A DNA stretch of 64,000 bases from Atherinomorus stipes. Its lineage: Eukaryota; Chordata; Actinopteri; Atheriniformes; Atherinidae. The notes under the pieces are model-generated. The model had not been told where the DNA came from. It saw nothing but the letters and a program-made list of their open reading frames with translations, and searched no databases. Numbering within the stretch: the stretch's first letter is position 1; each line of letters opens with the position of its first letter. Position numbers and translations under genes: made by a program. Positions 36,457 to 49,688 of this stretch are shown here, one piece after another. The DNA lies in contig JALJCO010009027.1 in the NCBI GenBank assembly GCA_023101725.1, positions 248,001 to 312,000 on the forward strand, read 5' to 3'.

Positions 36457-36732
36457 TATATCGCCCCATTCCTCTATGAGACTGTCAAGTCAGAAAGCTC
36501 ATCCATCAAATGTTTTCTGATGTTTCACTTAGATTTTTTTGTTTTGAGTCCAGTTAGGCTCTATTTTCAATCTTCTTTTGCTCTCAAAAGTTTTTATTGT
36601 AAAACCAGCGAGAACTGGTTTTAATTAAAGTGAAATGAAATTGTTTTCTCCCTTTTTACATTTTAATGCCCAGCTGTGTGATTGGTCTATCCTTATTTAT
36701 GATTGTTTCCACCACCTCCTCTGTGTCCGCAG

Positions 36733-36844
36733 CGACCAGCGTCACCAGGGCCTCCGCAGGGAGTACCAGCTGGCCCGTGCCGCTCCTGGTTACGAGGAGC
36801 TGGACGCAGCGAGACGCCGAGTCCTGGATTACAACCCACAGCGG
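36733..36844 (+). CDS. pard3b: pard3b internal exon C (LRxEYQxAR segment)
   Basis: Internal coding exon of 112 nt after acceptor TCTGTGTCCGCAG, followed by donor GTGAGT. It enters in phase 2 and leaves in phase 0. The first codon is split with exon B and gives Ser, followed by DQRHQGLRREYQLAR and then GYEELDAARRRVLDYNPQR. This corresponds to the DRIQKLRKEYYQARREG segment of PARD3B and, more distantly, to the DRIQRLRQEFQQAK segment of PARD3. The YEEL-RR-xDY continuation resembles the PARD3B side (YEDDEGRARPSEYD) more than PARD3. It is predicted to form a short charged helix. Since the protein continues in the family for well over 100 residues beyond this block, further coding sequence must lie downstream of the window. 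Confidence 0.88.
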
Positions 36845-39340
36845 GTGAGTTTACATGTTTGTAGGCTTGTAGCTGGGAGAAGATTCATTTAAAGAACAAA
36901 AGCTATCAAAATGTTTACGACGCAACCTTGGGTGTTTGTGTACTTGTTTCCAGGGTACTCTTGTGCTCCTCTGAGACCAGCCTTTTTTTCTTTTATGCCT
37001 TTCTCGAGCTGTTTTCAGCTCCTTTAACCTTTCGGTTCACTTCTCATTTAGTTTATGGAGAGATCTGGACTGCTGACATTTCCATCCACTCTTTCCTTTA
37101 GCTCAATACCACAAATTTCTCTCCTTCTATTCCTTTCTCACTTACCTCTAAATCATCCCCCCTTTCTCCCCTCTCTTGTTCCAACAAGAGCAACAGTGGC
37201 TCTGAAATCCCCAACTGCAACGGATGCCTCTCTTAACCAAGCTGCACCGCTAAACGTCCCAGAACCTGTATCGATCTAGCCTGAGGAATCATTTCATTTA
37301 CCTCTGTACACTTGCACACTCAGCATACTCAGCCTGGAAATCAATAGCCATTTATCAGCCATTTCAGAATAGGATTTTTCTAATAGTGAGCCCAAAGATG
37401 CAGAAAATCGCACTTTGATCCAGATCAGAGTCTCTGCTTGTAACCACGGCGATGTGCAAAGGCATTTCCTCGGAGCTGGGTTTAGTTTTCATTATGTAAT
37501 ACACCTGAGCAGAGAGATGTGCGGAGGCGTCCCGGAAACGTGGGATGGATTTACTGACAGCATATCCAATCAGCTGACACAACCCACCTCCTGCTGCGCG
37601 CACCTCCTCACTTATTGCAGTTTGTTTTTATTGAGCAGCGAAGCTCTGTGAATCAGTCTTCATTAGGCACTCGCAGGCGAACACCTTCTTCTCCTTCTCT
37701 TTGCCGCAGGGCTTTGCTACACGTTGTAGAAAGCCCTTGCAGCATGTGTTTCTCTTCTCGCTTCGCCACGGCTCGGCCGGTACCCGACGCCTGATGCAAT
37801 TTAAGCGCTGCAGGTGTGCGGCGCAGCCTCTGATCGGATTGTTATTTTTCCAGCTAAAAAAAGAAAAAAGAAAGAGCCGTGTCTAAAGTAAAAACCAACA
37901 GCGGGTTCCTCCCCTGAGGAGCGCGATAATGAAACACTCCACCCACTTGCTCACATACATGGTGTGAATGGAAACATGAAAACAGTAAAAGATTAAGAAA
38001 AGGAAGAAAAGGTGATAATGGCTTGAGGCTATCTTTAGCTTTTATCATCTATTTTGCAGGATATGATATATAAATTCATAGAAATCATGTGTTTAAGTCT
38101 ATTAAATCTATTGTAAGGCTGCAATGAGAGCTGCAGAGCCTCCATTAGGGGCTTGTTCATCTTCAGTGAGGATATCAGTGCCCACACCCTTTGATTCAGC
38201 AGCATATTACTCCACATCTACCTGTTTTCTGTCTGTGTGGTGTGAGAGCAGCGTAAATGCAGACCACTTGAGTGAGGCGCTCGCTCGCTCACATCGGCCT
38301 TGTTTGATCAGCCTTTTAGCCGTCACCTCCGCCACCACCTCCAGCGTGCCGCGCTGCTCTTTTATGCTCAGCTGTATCTGCAGCCTTGAATAGTTAAAAA
38401 GGTTTTCTAAGCTCTTTCCACACAAGGCCAGGAGCTCCATTCTTCCTCTGAGTGCTTTCTGAGTGTATGAAAAAGAAGATGAGTGTGCGTCTACGCTTGC
38501 TCTCCTGAGATGGGAGGTATGGGTAGCACTGACATAAACAAAGGCAGGGATAAAACACCGACTGTAATATCTACTCGTGTTTGTTTTTACGTGGTAATCT
38601 CTCTGCAAGGGTGTGTGAGTGTGTGTGGCTGGCCACATTTAACTGGGTGTGTGCATCACTCCTCAACCTCACTCTGGGTTTCTCTGTCTATCCGTCTCTA
38701 ATTTGACCCTTCCACCATGTTCCCTGTCTGTGGATAGGTCACACTTGTAATTATGCCAATCACACTGTCCCACTCTCTCCGTCTGTTTTCTCTATATACT
38801 AATGATAGGCTCCATGTAACATCCTGATGGCCAATTAAGCCTCGAAAGTACATGAGAAATTTCTTTTCATTGACTTCTTTGCTCTATAAGACGACTTGGG
38901 AAGAACTTCTTACTTGAGAGACCAGGATGTTCCTGCAGACTGATGTGACATTTTGAAGAGGTGTGCTTGATTATTTCTCAGTAGTATTTGAGAACCCTCA
39001 GCCCCAATTCCAAACAAGTTGGGACACTTTTTTATTCAGAATTGAAGGTCATATCTGCTGCTTTTTCATCAAAATATAAAAAAGAAAATAATGCATCCAC
39101 ATGTCTTGAGGGGTGCAGAATAAAAGTATTAATTTTACAGAAAATTTTTTATATACTATATAAAGGATTTTCCAAAATCTGTACGATGCAACATCTGGTT
39201 ACGATGGTAATAGGGGATTATCACGCTTACCGGAAGTTCCCGGCTTTTGGACACTTCCTCTTCCGGGCCATGTTAAGAACAGCCGTTTCTGCTCTGTTAT
39301 ACTGTTTAAATCGTATAAACTCCAAACATACTTAAGTTTT

Positions 39341-39804
39341 CATTCCAGACTGAAGTCATACTGGATCAAAAGCTGGATCAAAGCGATCGATTCGCCGCGG
39401 TGAAGGGCCGAACTTTATAATAAAACACACGTTTGTTTGTCGCCGTGGGACACAACACCGGCACTTCACAGCATGCTAGCATTAGCCATCTAGCGTTTAC
39501 TGACGTGCTTAACATTGTGCGTCCTAAAACACACAAACATCCTAAAATCGGGTCTGTACCTCCCCGTTTCCAGTGGAACAACTGGGGACTGCCAAGAAAG
39601 GAGACGCTTTCAGATGCTTGTGTGTTTTCAGCCGCACAAAGTTAGGCCAGTCATCAAGCTGGCTAATGCTTACAGGCTAACACGACTGTATAGTCTGCCG
39701 GCCACAAACAAATGTGTGTCGTTTTATTATACAGTTCGGTCCTCCACTGCGGCGAATCGGTCGTTTTGATCCACTTCTTCCTTAGCATCACTCAGTCTGG
39801 AATG
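39341..39804. repeat. Large imperfect inverted repeat (stem-loop)
   Basis: Left arm 39341-39541 and right arm 39613-39804 pair through CATTCCAGACTGA/TCAGTCTGGAATG, GATTCGCCGC/GCGGCGAATC, TATAATAAAAC/GTTTTATTATA, AGCATTAGCC/GGCTAATGCT and AACACACAAACAT-type segments, with a loop of about 70 bp. A third diverged arm copy lies at 39870-39925. Probably the core of a non-autonomous DNA element covering about 39190-40240. Confidence 0.78.
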
Positions 39805-40240
39805 AAAAGTTGGCATTGGCGTTTATCCGATTTACAAAGTTTAACAGAGTAGTAGCTGGCGGACTACTGTTAGCAGGTTAGCATTAGCCAGCTTGATGAC
39901 GTGCCTAACTTTGTGCGGCTTTGTAAAGTGTCTCAGCAGCAACAATCAAAATGCAACGAAATGCAAGACTAGTTTTATTTGTAACGTTATTCTATTATCA
40001 CGGCATTTACACAGATAGTCTTAAGTCATAAATGATTTGCCTCAGATGTTCTGTGAAGTGGTTAAGATTGTTTTTAATGACAGGCTAGCAGATTCCTATT
40101 GACTTACACTAGCATTAGCATCGGCAACCTCCTGGAACTAGAATAACGGAATGAAATATGTTGAAACTGTCTCCAGTGATAAGTAGGACCCTGGCTCACT
40201 CGAAAATGAGGCTCTTTGTCAAAAATCCTGAACTTCCCCT

Positions 40241-40773
40241 TTAAAGGTACAGTAAGAATTACTGACATCTAGTGGTAAAGATGGGGATAGCAGTGACTCA
40301 AAATACTAAGCATCGTTGTGTGGATGGTGGCCATCTGTGGACAAAATTCTTCCAGACAAAAATATATTTTCATCTGTGGGTGGATCCAGTGGCCTCATCG
40401 CTTACTTAAAATTTGTGTACAGTATATGTTTATTCTTCTATGTCCCTTTTAAGGCGTTACTTATTCCAAATGGTGCTCTCGCACCTATCTAACAAAGCCA
40501 GCACTGTTTTTTAAAGCTCAGAGATTCTCACTTTCCACACACAACTATTTGTCCACTCAGAGACACAGTAGTAAAAATGGTGGCACAAATATACATAGAA
40601 GCTGGCATTTACTGTATGTGAAACCACAGCAAGTAAATATAAATGGCTCATTGTGAGAGTATAAAAACCTGTTATTTTTGTAAAGTGATTAGATGCCAAA
40701 CAAAACACAATTTTAATGATATATTACATTTTTCGGTCATTAACTTTGTCTTTGTTACATGCTGCACCTTTAA
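40241..40773. mobile_element. TTAA-bounded element with TTAAAGGTACAG end
   Basis: TTAAAGGTACAGTAAGAATT at the left and TGTTACATGCTGCACCTTTAA at the right form a degenerate inverted terminus, with CATCTAGTGG near the left end. A start of the same type, TTTAAAGGTACAGTGTGTAA, is at 63663 and runs off the window. Confidence 0.72.
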
Positions 40774-42293
40774 GCTCTGATTCTCTAGAGTGATATATGA
40801 ATAATGTAAGAAATTTCCCTCATGATGACCCATGTTGGTTGGATTTGGTCATGATTATGATGGAATAAAATGTTTGGGCAGGATCTGAACGACGTTCATT
40901 CATATTGCAAGTTACTGACTTCACTTGTCACAGACATTAAACTAGGAAATATAAAGTACAGATGGCTGAAAATTCTACTCAAGTACAGTAAGGTAATATT
41001 TAAAGAAAACTTGTTCAAATCTTATTCTAAAACACACAATTTTACCAGTGCAAGAAGGTAAAATTGGGGTTATAAATGGGCTCATACTGTGTGTACCCAT
41101 CTGATAGGTTTTTATAAGTTTTGATTAACTTTAGCCTCAAAAGATTACATTTGCTTAAGCATGAGAAGATTGAGTTCTAGTTGTCTAGATGAGGTGAGAA
41201 TCTTTGTACTGTAAGTGGGCAATGTGAGCCAAAAACGACACCAATGCTGCACTTATTGGAGGATGACTGAAGGATTTAACTGGATAAAAGCATTTGACAT
41301 CCAGATCTGAGTTGTTAGATGTAGTTTTGTAATTTTATCTTTGATTAGCGTATTTTTTGGACCTGCGGTTGCTGTTATAGGACTCCAACAATGCCTGCAG
41401 CTGGTGCACTGAAGTCACTGCCAAATTTCAGAGGGAGGCATACATTTCAACTGAAACACACACATGTATCCGTGACTTCAGAAGGCATTACACTAACAAT
41501 ATGACTCACTCTAGCCTCTAACTTTAACTTTAAAACCGTCTAGCAACCTGAAACTGAATGATTTATATCCTGTAGACCTGCTTTTTGTCCCCTTTATGCA
41601 ACTTTAACACATTTAGGTCTTCAAACCACAAGCAATACCTGAAGTGTGCACATACACACACATAAGCACACATGAACTCGTGTTTTATCTTCAACTCATT
41701 CCCCTGTGAATCATCAACAACCGTGGCAGCACACACAGCACCTTAACGAACACAGAAGTCATGGCAGACCCACACACTCAGTCATCACAAACACACACTC
41801 GCAGCACTCGCACAAGTCCAGATACGACTCGTCATTCGTTGCGCAGCTGCTTTTTTGTGCTTCTCTCTAATGTTGTGTGTGCGGACATCCATCACCTTGA
41901 TGATATTTTAATGTCACATCCTCAGGCAGTCTCAATCTCTCCCCCCTCCCTCCCACACGTCGGCCATCACTTCATAAATAAACCCCCACATCATTAAGTA
42001 AACACGCGCCCGCCTGTCACGGTGATAGATGGCCTACACACACTTGAAAACATCCGCACACACGTACAGGCACCGGTGAGTAGAGTGGGGTGCACCGTGC
42101 CCACAGGCGGAAGCCCCCCAGTGGGGTTTTGCGCCCACATTCCTAATGAAGGCACTTTTATTCATCAGTGAACTTGTTCTGATCTGAAAACTCACTTATG
42201 GAAAGATGAAGTCTGAAATGAAGCTGGTGTGGCAGTTTTTTTTTTCCAGATGTGACGTTTAAACAATGAGTCAGTGGGCCTTCTGTTTGTTTA

Positions 42294-42308
42294 CCCCCCC
42301 CCCCCCCC
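42294..42308. repeat. Poly-C run
   Basis: Fifteen C residues on the + strand. Confidence 0.95.
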
Positions 42309-43555
42309 GAGCCTCAGTTACGGACCATCTCTGCTTTCATGTGGCAAGTGTTTGCTCTCACTACACACCTTGTGCTATGAACAATTCATGTCCACTCACA
42401 CCGAGCAGCAGCTTAACAGATGTGCTGGCAGGCCAGTCCCGCTGTGTGCTGGTGAAGATGCTGCAGAGGTGGTGCAGCCCAGCAGAAAGTCGCTTATGAA
42501 GACATGACAGGGACCCCAGGGTGCAAATAAACAAGGAGGAGAATGGAAGTGAAAACTTGGTGTTTTGAGAACTTGACAAAGCTGATGTTTAAAGTTGAAG
42601 GAAGATTTATAAAACGGACTTAAGAGGGAAATTAGCACATGTTTCCTGGAGATAGACACATTGAAGTATTGATGTAAAAGACTTAAGCAGTGGTCTGTGA
42701 GAGGGATAGTTTCAGATGGTAAAATGTAGTTCAAGTGGTCTGAAAAAATTCACTGGAAAAGAGAAGTAAGAAAAAGATTAAGTTTATACCTTTTCTTTTA
42801 CAATGGATCTTTTGTTTTATTTTTCACATCAGCCCATAACAGTATATTTCATCACCTGTCTAAGAGCCTCTATTCTAACAGTATATATAAATTCTCAAAA
42901 TTAAATTTAAATTTTGTCGTTTAACTTTATTTTCACAACTTTGACATGTTTTGTCTCAAATTTGTGATGTCGTCCAGTCAATTTTTACCTTATTCCTGAG
43001 TTAATAGTTTAATTTATTCATTTATTATTTCTGTAGTTTCATATAAATGAATTATTTCTATTCATCCATTGCTATTAATTTATTTAATTTGTCTTTGATT
43101 CCAGTCTTTTTCTTTTTGTGTATTTTTTCTTACTACCTCCTTGTGCAAAAATAAAGAGCTGATTTTAACAATAGTGAAGGTAGTTCATCACAATAGGGGA
43201 ATACTAGCTTGTCTACAGCTCCAATAACATATTTTAGGGGTCAAGCTTAAGTGAAACTGACAGTTTGAAAATGAAAACAGGATTTTCATGTTGTTTTCCA
43301 TAAACCATGTAAATGAGTTGTCTATTTCTGCAATGTTAATGGTATTTCCCTAAATTAAAAAAAAAAATAATAGAGAGAAAATTGTACTACAACAGATTTT
43401 TCTACCATTTAAAGAACTGATGGAGTGTATTTAAGTGTAGGATTGACTAGGCTTTTATCAGTGATGCATCAACACTTGACTTTTCATCACAATTGCATTT
43501 CATGTATTTGATTTCTAAATTAAGTTTGATTGAAGGAAACTAAGGTTATAAAAGG

Positions 43556-43557
<2 letters not shown>

Positions 43558-43597
<40 letters not shown>
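43558..43597. repeat. (TA)n microsatellite
   Basis: About 20 TA units. Confidence 0.97.
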
Positions 43598-43599
<2 letters not shown>

Positions 43600-44747
43600 A
43601 TCGATTAGTGTGTGTTATGTTTTGTTAGCGAGCCTCCTTTGTGTGCATTAACCAGTTAAAGTGCTGCTGTTCGCTCCATAGATTAAGAACACATATATTT
43701 TGGCTTGTGGCCAGTCCAAACATTTCATTTGAGATGCAGCTGTAAACATCATCGTTCTGCCATTGGCTGATGGTGACTTTGGCTACCATCCATGGACCAG
43801 CCTGATTAGAACAAAAGACACACACACAATTATCCTCAAGATTTAAGAAACAATCCAAATGAGCGTTGTCATGTCAACTCTTTATTCACCAGGATGGACG
43901 CGTATCTCGTTCTGCAGCTGAGCTTAAAAAGCGGAGCCAAAAAATAAGAATAGAAATGTGCCAACAGAAGTCGGTTTGGATGTTAACTTGTGTGGATCTT
44001 CATTTTGGATATCACAAAAACACACGGCTGTTTGTCTGTGGATGGTAAGCCACATTTATGTGGTTATTGTGCCTCTGCTCCCCTGCTGACTTGGCTGTCA
44101 CATGCATGGATCAGCCCACTCAAGCCGCAGAGGCTTTTCCTCCGGTTTATTTTATTTGAATATAACAAGCTCTCAACAAACACATTTGCAAATTAGCTGC
44201 ACATTATTTCCGCTCCACATTTACTAAATTGACGTAGTCACAGGAATTACTGGCTCCATCTTTGATAAACAGAGAATTCTGGTGTTTAGTTGGACTTGAT
44301 ATTTAGCTCCTTTCCCACTGTGATGTCTCATCATCAGCAGAAGTTGTCATGGCAATAAGGGCGTGTCTGCAACCTCTGAAAGTCTGTTATTACACAGATT
44401 CTGTCAATCTTTGTTTAAACTTGGGTTTCTTAACAGGGGATAGAAGCCCCTGGTGAGTTTAGATTATGGACACCTGTACCGACCAATCCGTCAGAAGAAA
44501 CGAGGACCTGCACTCAAATTTACCTTCGAAAAAGAATAACAGTCCGAAAAAGTGGATCCAAAAGTAGTTGTAGGAAGGGAAACTTTAAATACAGTGGTAT
44601 TGACCCCAAAACAGTAAAAGTAAGACAGACTTTAATGATTTTTTTGAGGTTTTTGTGTTTTTATTTGGTTGACAATGCTCAATGGAGACTTTCAGAGTTT
44701 CTTCCCATCATTTTGGTATCCTACATGCTGGGATTGATGTTTCTTAC

Positions 44748-45135
44748 AGTGCGTTCAGACCAAACGCGATTTCGTCATCAAAAATGCGCCCAACACCCAA
44801 AGTTGGACGCTGGTTCCAACGTTTGACATTCAGAGACATAAACGCTCTAGACCACCAAAACGCGGGTCAGAGTGCTGGACCCGGTTATTTTCCTCTGCCT
44901 TTTTTTGTACAATTGTTGATGAAACTGAGTAGAACAATGTCGTCTGCACTGTATCTGGATTCATCAAATTGTCAGAGGTGTTCTGAGTTTCATGACTTTC
45001 ATCATTTACTCCAGGAGCTGTGTGATGATGATGATAGGAGCTTTCAATACTACTTCTCTCTGATCCGTGCCCCATTTGAGAACCTGCTGTATCGTTATCA
45101 AACTGCCGTTTGGAAACCTTAGACCGGACGCAGAT
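44748..45135. mobile_element. MITE with GTGCGTTCAGACC end, copy 1
   Basis: Starts GTGCGTTCAGACCAAACGCG, has AAACGCGGGTC and GACGCTGG words, and ends in a decayed AGACCGGACGCAG. A larger relative lies at 55632-56353. The right boundary is weak. Confidence 0.6.
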
Positions 45136-45307
45136 CACAGGTTCTCCTCCATTGACTTTGTAAAGTGAGGAAATTCCCTGGGTTCTTCCTGCTATTTCCC
45201 ATCCCGTCAGAAAATGTGTCTCTGCATCATGACAGAGTCTCCCTGACTGTTTGACTAATCACGTTTAGTCTGAACAGACTGTCAGTGTGCTCATAGATAG
45301 TCTATAC

Positions 45308-45467
45308 CAGGGCTACTCAGTTCAGGCCTACAAGGGCCGCAGTCCTGCAGGTTACAGTGCCTCCCTGCTCCAACACACCTGATTCAAATTAAGTGGATAC
45401 AACAGCTTATGAATCATCAATTTGAGTCAGGACTATGGCCCTTGTAGGACTGAACTGTTCAGGCCTG
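45308..45467. mobile_element. Short hAT-like MITE with CAGGGCTACTCAG end
   Basis: CAGGGCTACTCAGTTCAGGCC at one end and CTGAACTGTTCAGGCCTG at the other. Flanks gtctatac (45300-45307) and gtctattc (45468-45475) agree at 7 of 8. CAACACACCTGATTCAAAT is shared with the element at 59821. Confidence 0.88.
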
Positions 45468-48400
45468 GTCTATTCTCTGAGCGCTTCACACAGCCCTCCC
45501 TGGAGATGGGGCTCTCTTGACAAAGAGGTGTCATAACTATAGATTTGATAGCTTCGGGTGTTGCGTGTTTAATTTCTGTCCACAAGGTATTGGATTTTTT
45601 TTATTATGATCTAACAGAATAATTAACATTTGAGCTAATATTCAGGAAAGACTCAGCTTACATTTTTAAAGGTGGGGGGGCAGAAGAGGGGGGCTCATTA
45701 AAGGTTAAGATTAAGTGGTTTAAACTGTCCTCAAATACGTATCAATACACTGAAGCGAAAAATAGGAAAAACTAAAAACCATCTTCTTCCTGTTTCATGT
45801 TTGTCTCCCGTCCACTTTATGTCAGTCAATTAATTAGCAATGTTTTTTAAATTTAGCTAAGAAATATGGCTTTATAAGGAAGAGGGATTGGAAAGAGTGA
45901 GTGTGTGGGAGGCCAAGATGCTAGTTTGTGCAGATGGAAGAAGGTGAGAAAGAGAGAGCAGCTGCTCTGGGGGTGTTTCACTGAGGGAGGCAGCACTAAT
46001 GTTAGTCTAATGTTGGTGTTAATCAGGTTAGCATATGCCTCTCGTGTGTGTGTGTGTGCTGTATATGTGTGTGCATGTGTTGAAGACGTAAGCATGCACC
46101 TGCAGTATTTTAATGAGGAAGGACTAACTGGCTACCACACAGTCACTCAACATTTCACCACTTCTCTTCCTGTTTCTTCCTCTCTTACACAAACTCCTAA
46201 AGAAAAAGTTCTTGGATCATCAGGCAAGTTGCATAAAAACATTCTTTTCTTGCTATTTTTTGCAGACATGCTCTCACAGACTTCACGTAGCAACACACAA
46301 AATCTGTGTTTAGAGTGTAACTGATGGCAAACACCCGTCCCCAGAAAAGTTTTATAGCTGGCTTTTAAGAGGTAACATACCACAAACACATAAAAACACA
46401 CATATCACAGTCAGGTCTGGAGAGGCAACATGTGCACACACACATGCCATCGTCATGAAATGGCAGCAAACCTCATCTCTGGTCAGAATGAAGCTGTTTT
46501 AATAGTTCAGTTCACTGCAGGAGGCTCCAGCCAAATCCACCCTGGCAGCTGACGCACTCAGTTTTTCTGAGGAAAATCCCTCATAATTCAGTAATTACAA
46601 GAAATGTAGTCTCCTGATCCTGGTTTAACCCTCTCCAAGACCAATCCTGCCTCCTTGTCTGTTCAAAGTCTGTGGGCTAGGCTGTTATTCTGGCCTGATT
46701 ACACAGGTCCTATCGCAAGTTAATCTATGGTTCATAAATCCCAGGATAAGTATAAAAAAGCAAGTGTGTGACTGGCTACTGGAAAACAGGCTGAGGGAAA
46801 AGTCTAATGTAGGATGAGATGATCATTATGAAGTGAAAGCCCTGTTGCAGATTGTCCGTACCTATTAGGCATTTAGTCTGGCATTCAGTCTTCATTTCAT
46901 TCTTTTCCAGTGAGGTGAGATAATTCCATGTTTTGCATTGCAAATGTAATTGCGTCTTGCACCAATACCTTGAAACATTGCGGAGTGAGGCATTATCAGG
47001 AAATGATTCCTCATGAATATTCTCAAAACAAATTGATTTACTCCTGAAACAAGTGAAATTGCCTCATAGCATTTGGGTATTGTTTGCAGATCAAAAGCCT
47101 TTAAACCATGCCAGTATGTCAGGTTCCTTCTCTGACGGAGAAAAGCAGCTTTTGTCAGCTTGAAATATGTCAATTGAATCCATTCATGAGTCCTTCCACA
47201 GCAGAGGAAAGAGATGAAGCTTTCAGGGGAGATTTCCAAACAAACTCTGTATCTTCATCTTCTCTTCACGTTAATAGACATAGAGAAGCATGCAGATGTT
47301 GTTTTCCTGTATGTTGGTTAAACCGGAAAAACAGAATTTATAGCTAATGTTAGTTTTAAATGACCTAAACTACAGTAAAAATGCACAACTCCAACCCGAG
47401 CTTTTCCAGTTAAAACCAGTTATACAGCTAATTAAGACATACTGTATGATCTGTCCTCCACGACGTATCCAGGCTTCCTGGTTTACATTTATTCTTGACT
47501 GATTCTGAATTGCTTCTTTATTTCATCATAGATATGCTCGCTGTCACTTTGTGTGATGACAAGCTCATTTAGAGAAGGCTTTTTCTTAATTGTGGCATCT
47601 ACAATCAAAATCACCACTATCATTTTCTGGTATTCTCAGACCCAAACATCTAACATGTAACTTTAAACAAGCCAAGAACTCGAGGTTATTAAACCCACCC
47701 GAGTGCTGAGTATTGTTTACTCTGTTACGGCTGTCATTGTTAGCCATTTTTACATGTCAGTAGTGCTTTCAGACAGACTTCATTCTGGCCCTGGCTTCTT
47801 TCTGGAGTCTTAAAACCTTGGAGTTTTCTGGCAAACCGAGCTGTGTTCACACCAGTTTAACTGGAGCCGAGATGTGAGGACTTTACTGTGTGAAAACCAA
47901 GCTGTTTAAAAATAAACAGCTTGGGGATTTGATCATTGAAGTTGATAGTTATGTCGTGAAACTTCGTAATCTATAATACCCCGAAATAGAGAATATTTGC
48001 AGACAGCTGAACGATTATAGAAGATATTAGGATGTCAGCACAAGCTTTACGTTAAATTAATTATCCCAGTGTTTGGGCTAAATTAGGCTATCTTTTTGGT
48101 TTCAAACCAACCTTTTGGGGGGTCTGAATGTGCCAGTCAGTTCAAAGTTAGGTTTGGGGACCGGCATGGTTCCCTGTCGGTGTGATGACGGCTCCAACAC
48201 TCCAACACACCAGAGGTGGCTCAGCCCTGCATCAGTGTGTGCTTCATAACTCAACAACAGTGTCATTGGCTAGATTATCAAGTTCTAAATTGATGACTTG
48301 ATATGTGTGAACACACACTGGTGCACCTCTGTTGCTAACTGCCCTCAGACTGAAGGCTGCTGCATACTCTGCGAGAAGCGAGAACTTTCTTGTTCTTGGG

Positions 48401-48745
48401 GCAACGAGAACTAAATGACCTCATTTTGTTCTCGCGGACGTGATTGAGGACAGCTTGTGGTTGTTCTAAACCCCTCAGCCGAGCAGAACTTTCTTCTCGG
48501 GGAGCTTCAAGAAGTATTGTGTGATTGGTCGGACATTTGAGGAGGGTGGGGTTAACACAGAAGCCTGAAGCAAAGATGTCACTTCCACAGGTGCAACGTT
48601 GAACAGATAGTTTTAATAAACAACTGATCGAGGTGGTGAGAAAGTACGAAACTGTAAACTACACACGTGCAGGGGTGCCCACAGAGATTTTCTGTTGGGG
48701 TGGCGACAGGGTGACCAGAGAAAATAGCAGGGTGGCCAAGGGTTA

Positions 48746-49123
48746 TTAACTCATTGACTGACAGACCTTTTCCGAGCAGAGCACACCATATTGCCAGGAT
48801 TTTTAAGCATTTTCACAGATTTTTGGAGAGCCACAGAATATTGTGTACTACGTGAAAACATTGAATGTACCAAAGGAAAGCTTAGACTCTCTTCTTTTAT
48901 CAGAAAAAAACCATTTGTTTCTAGTATTTTCCATTCTTTAGTAATTTGCAGTGGAACATGGGTCTGTTGCATCAAAAATGCCTGCTTTTGACCAAAAAGG
49001 TAAGAAAACAAGCTTTAAATGCTGCAATGTACTTCAAGTGGAAAACATTTAAACACATGATTGGCAGTTAACATTTGGATTTGAATTAATGCGTTTCCAC
49101 GTGAATGGCAGCCAGTGAGTTAA
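48746..49123. mobile_element. TTAA-bounded element with TTAACTCATTGACTG ends
   Basis: TTAACTCATTGACTGACAGA at the left and GGCAGCCAGTGAGTTAA at the right are inverted termini bounded by TTAA. This terminus is common in fish piggyBac-like MITEs. No ORF of significance. Confidence 0.85.
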
Positions 49124-49334
49124 AGGATAACTTTTGTTTCTTACAACCTGGACCTTCTTTCTGGAATTTATATATGCATTTACTCACCAGTAACATTTCT
49201 GCATCACTCTGACTCCTCTTGACACTATTTAGATTAGTCGTAGATCTGCGTATATCCATATATGGGAATGAAGGGAGCAGAATGAATGGGCCTCTATATA
49301 AGGAATTATCTGCAGCAAACTTCCTTAATTTTAC

Positions 49335-49640
49335 CAACACACTGCAAACACTCAAATCTTACCAAGTATATTTTTCTCATTTCTAATCAAAATATCTCAT
49401 CACACTCAAAATAAGACAAAATCACCTAAAGAGAAACATTTCAGTGAGATATAGGAACTTGTTTGAAGACAAATGCTTCTTATTTTACTTATAAGAAAAC
49501 TTCACTTGTTCCATTGGCCGAATTTTTTGCTTATTACAAGAATTTTTTTTTTTTTTTTTTTACTTATTTCAAGAGTGGCCAAGATTTTTTTGCTTGTAAT
49601 TAGCAGTTCATTGTGTGTGTGTGTGTCGCAAATCATTTGT
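49335..49640. repeat. Dispersed repeat, ACTGCAAAAAC family
   Basis: CACACTGCAAACACTCAAATCT, CTTACCAAGTATATTTTTCT and AAAATAAGACAAAATCACC match the family seen at 8378. A poly-T run lies at 49543-49561. Confidence 0.65.
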
Positions 49641-49688
49641 GTCACAAAAAAATTACTTCACTATGACGACCTCACTCACACTGAAAAC

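Larger units (their letters stand above)
21146..36732 (+). other. pard3b: pard3b intron B-C
   Basis: A 15587-bp phase-2 intron from GTGAGA to CGCAG. It contains two LINE 3' fragments, a Tc1-like MITE, TTAA and hAT-like elements and a polypurine tract. Stretches 21146-22290, 24900-26000, 27050-28780 and 31711-34546 show no recognised repeat apart from low-complexity runs, and no convincing exon. Confidence 0.85.

Noticed and set aside
37055..37279. Frame ending in a plausible Ala/Pro-rich peptide just after exon C.
   Set aside because: The start of the frame is pyrimidine-rich intron sequence, the exon C donor GTGAGT is strong, and the peptide does not resemble the next PARD3B segment.
44682..45122. 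146-codon frame on the + strand with an apparent N-terminal start.
   Set aside because: It crosses a MITE with GTGCGTTCAGACC ends; similar sequence recurs at 55632 without the frame.
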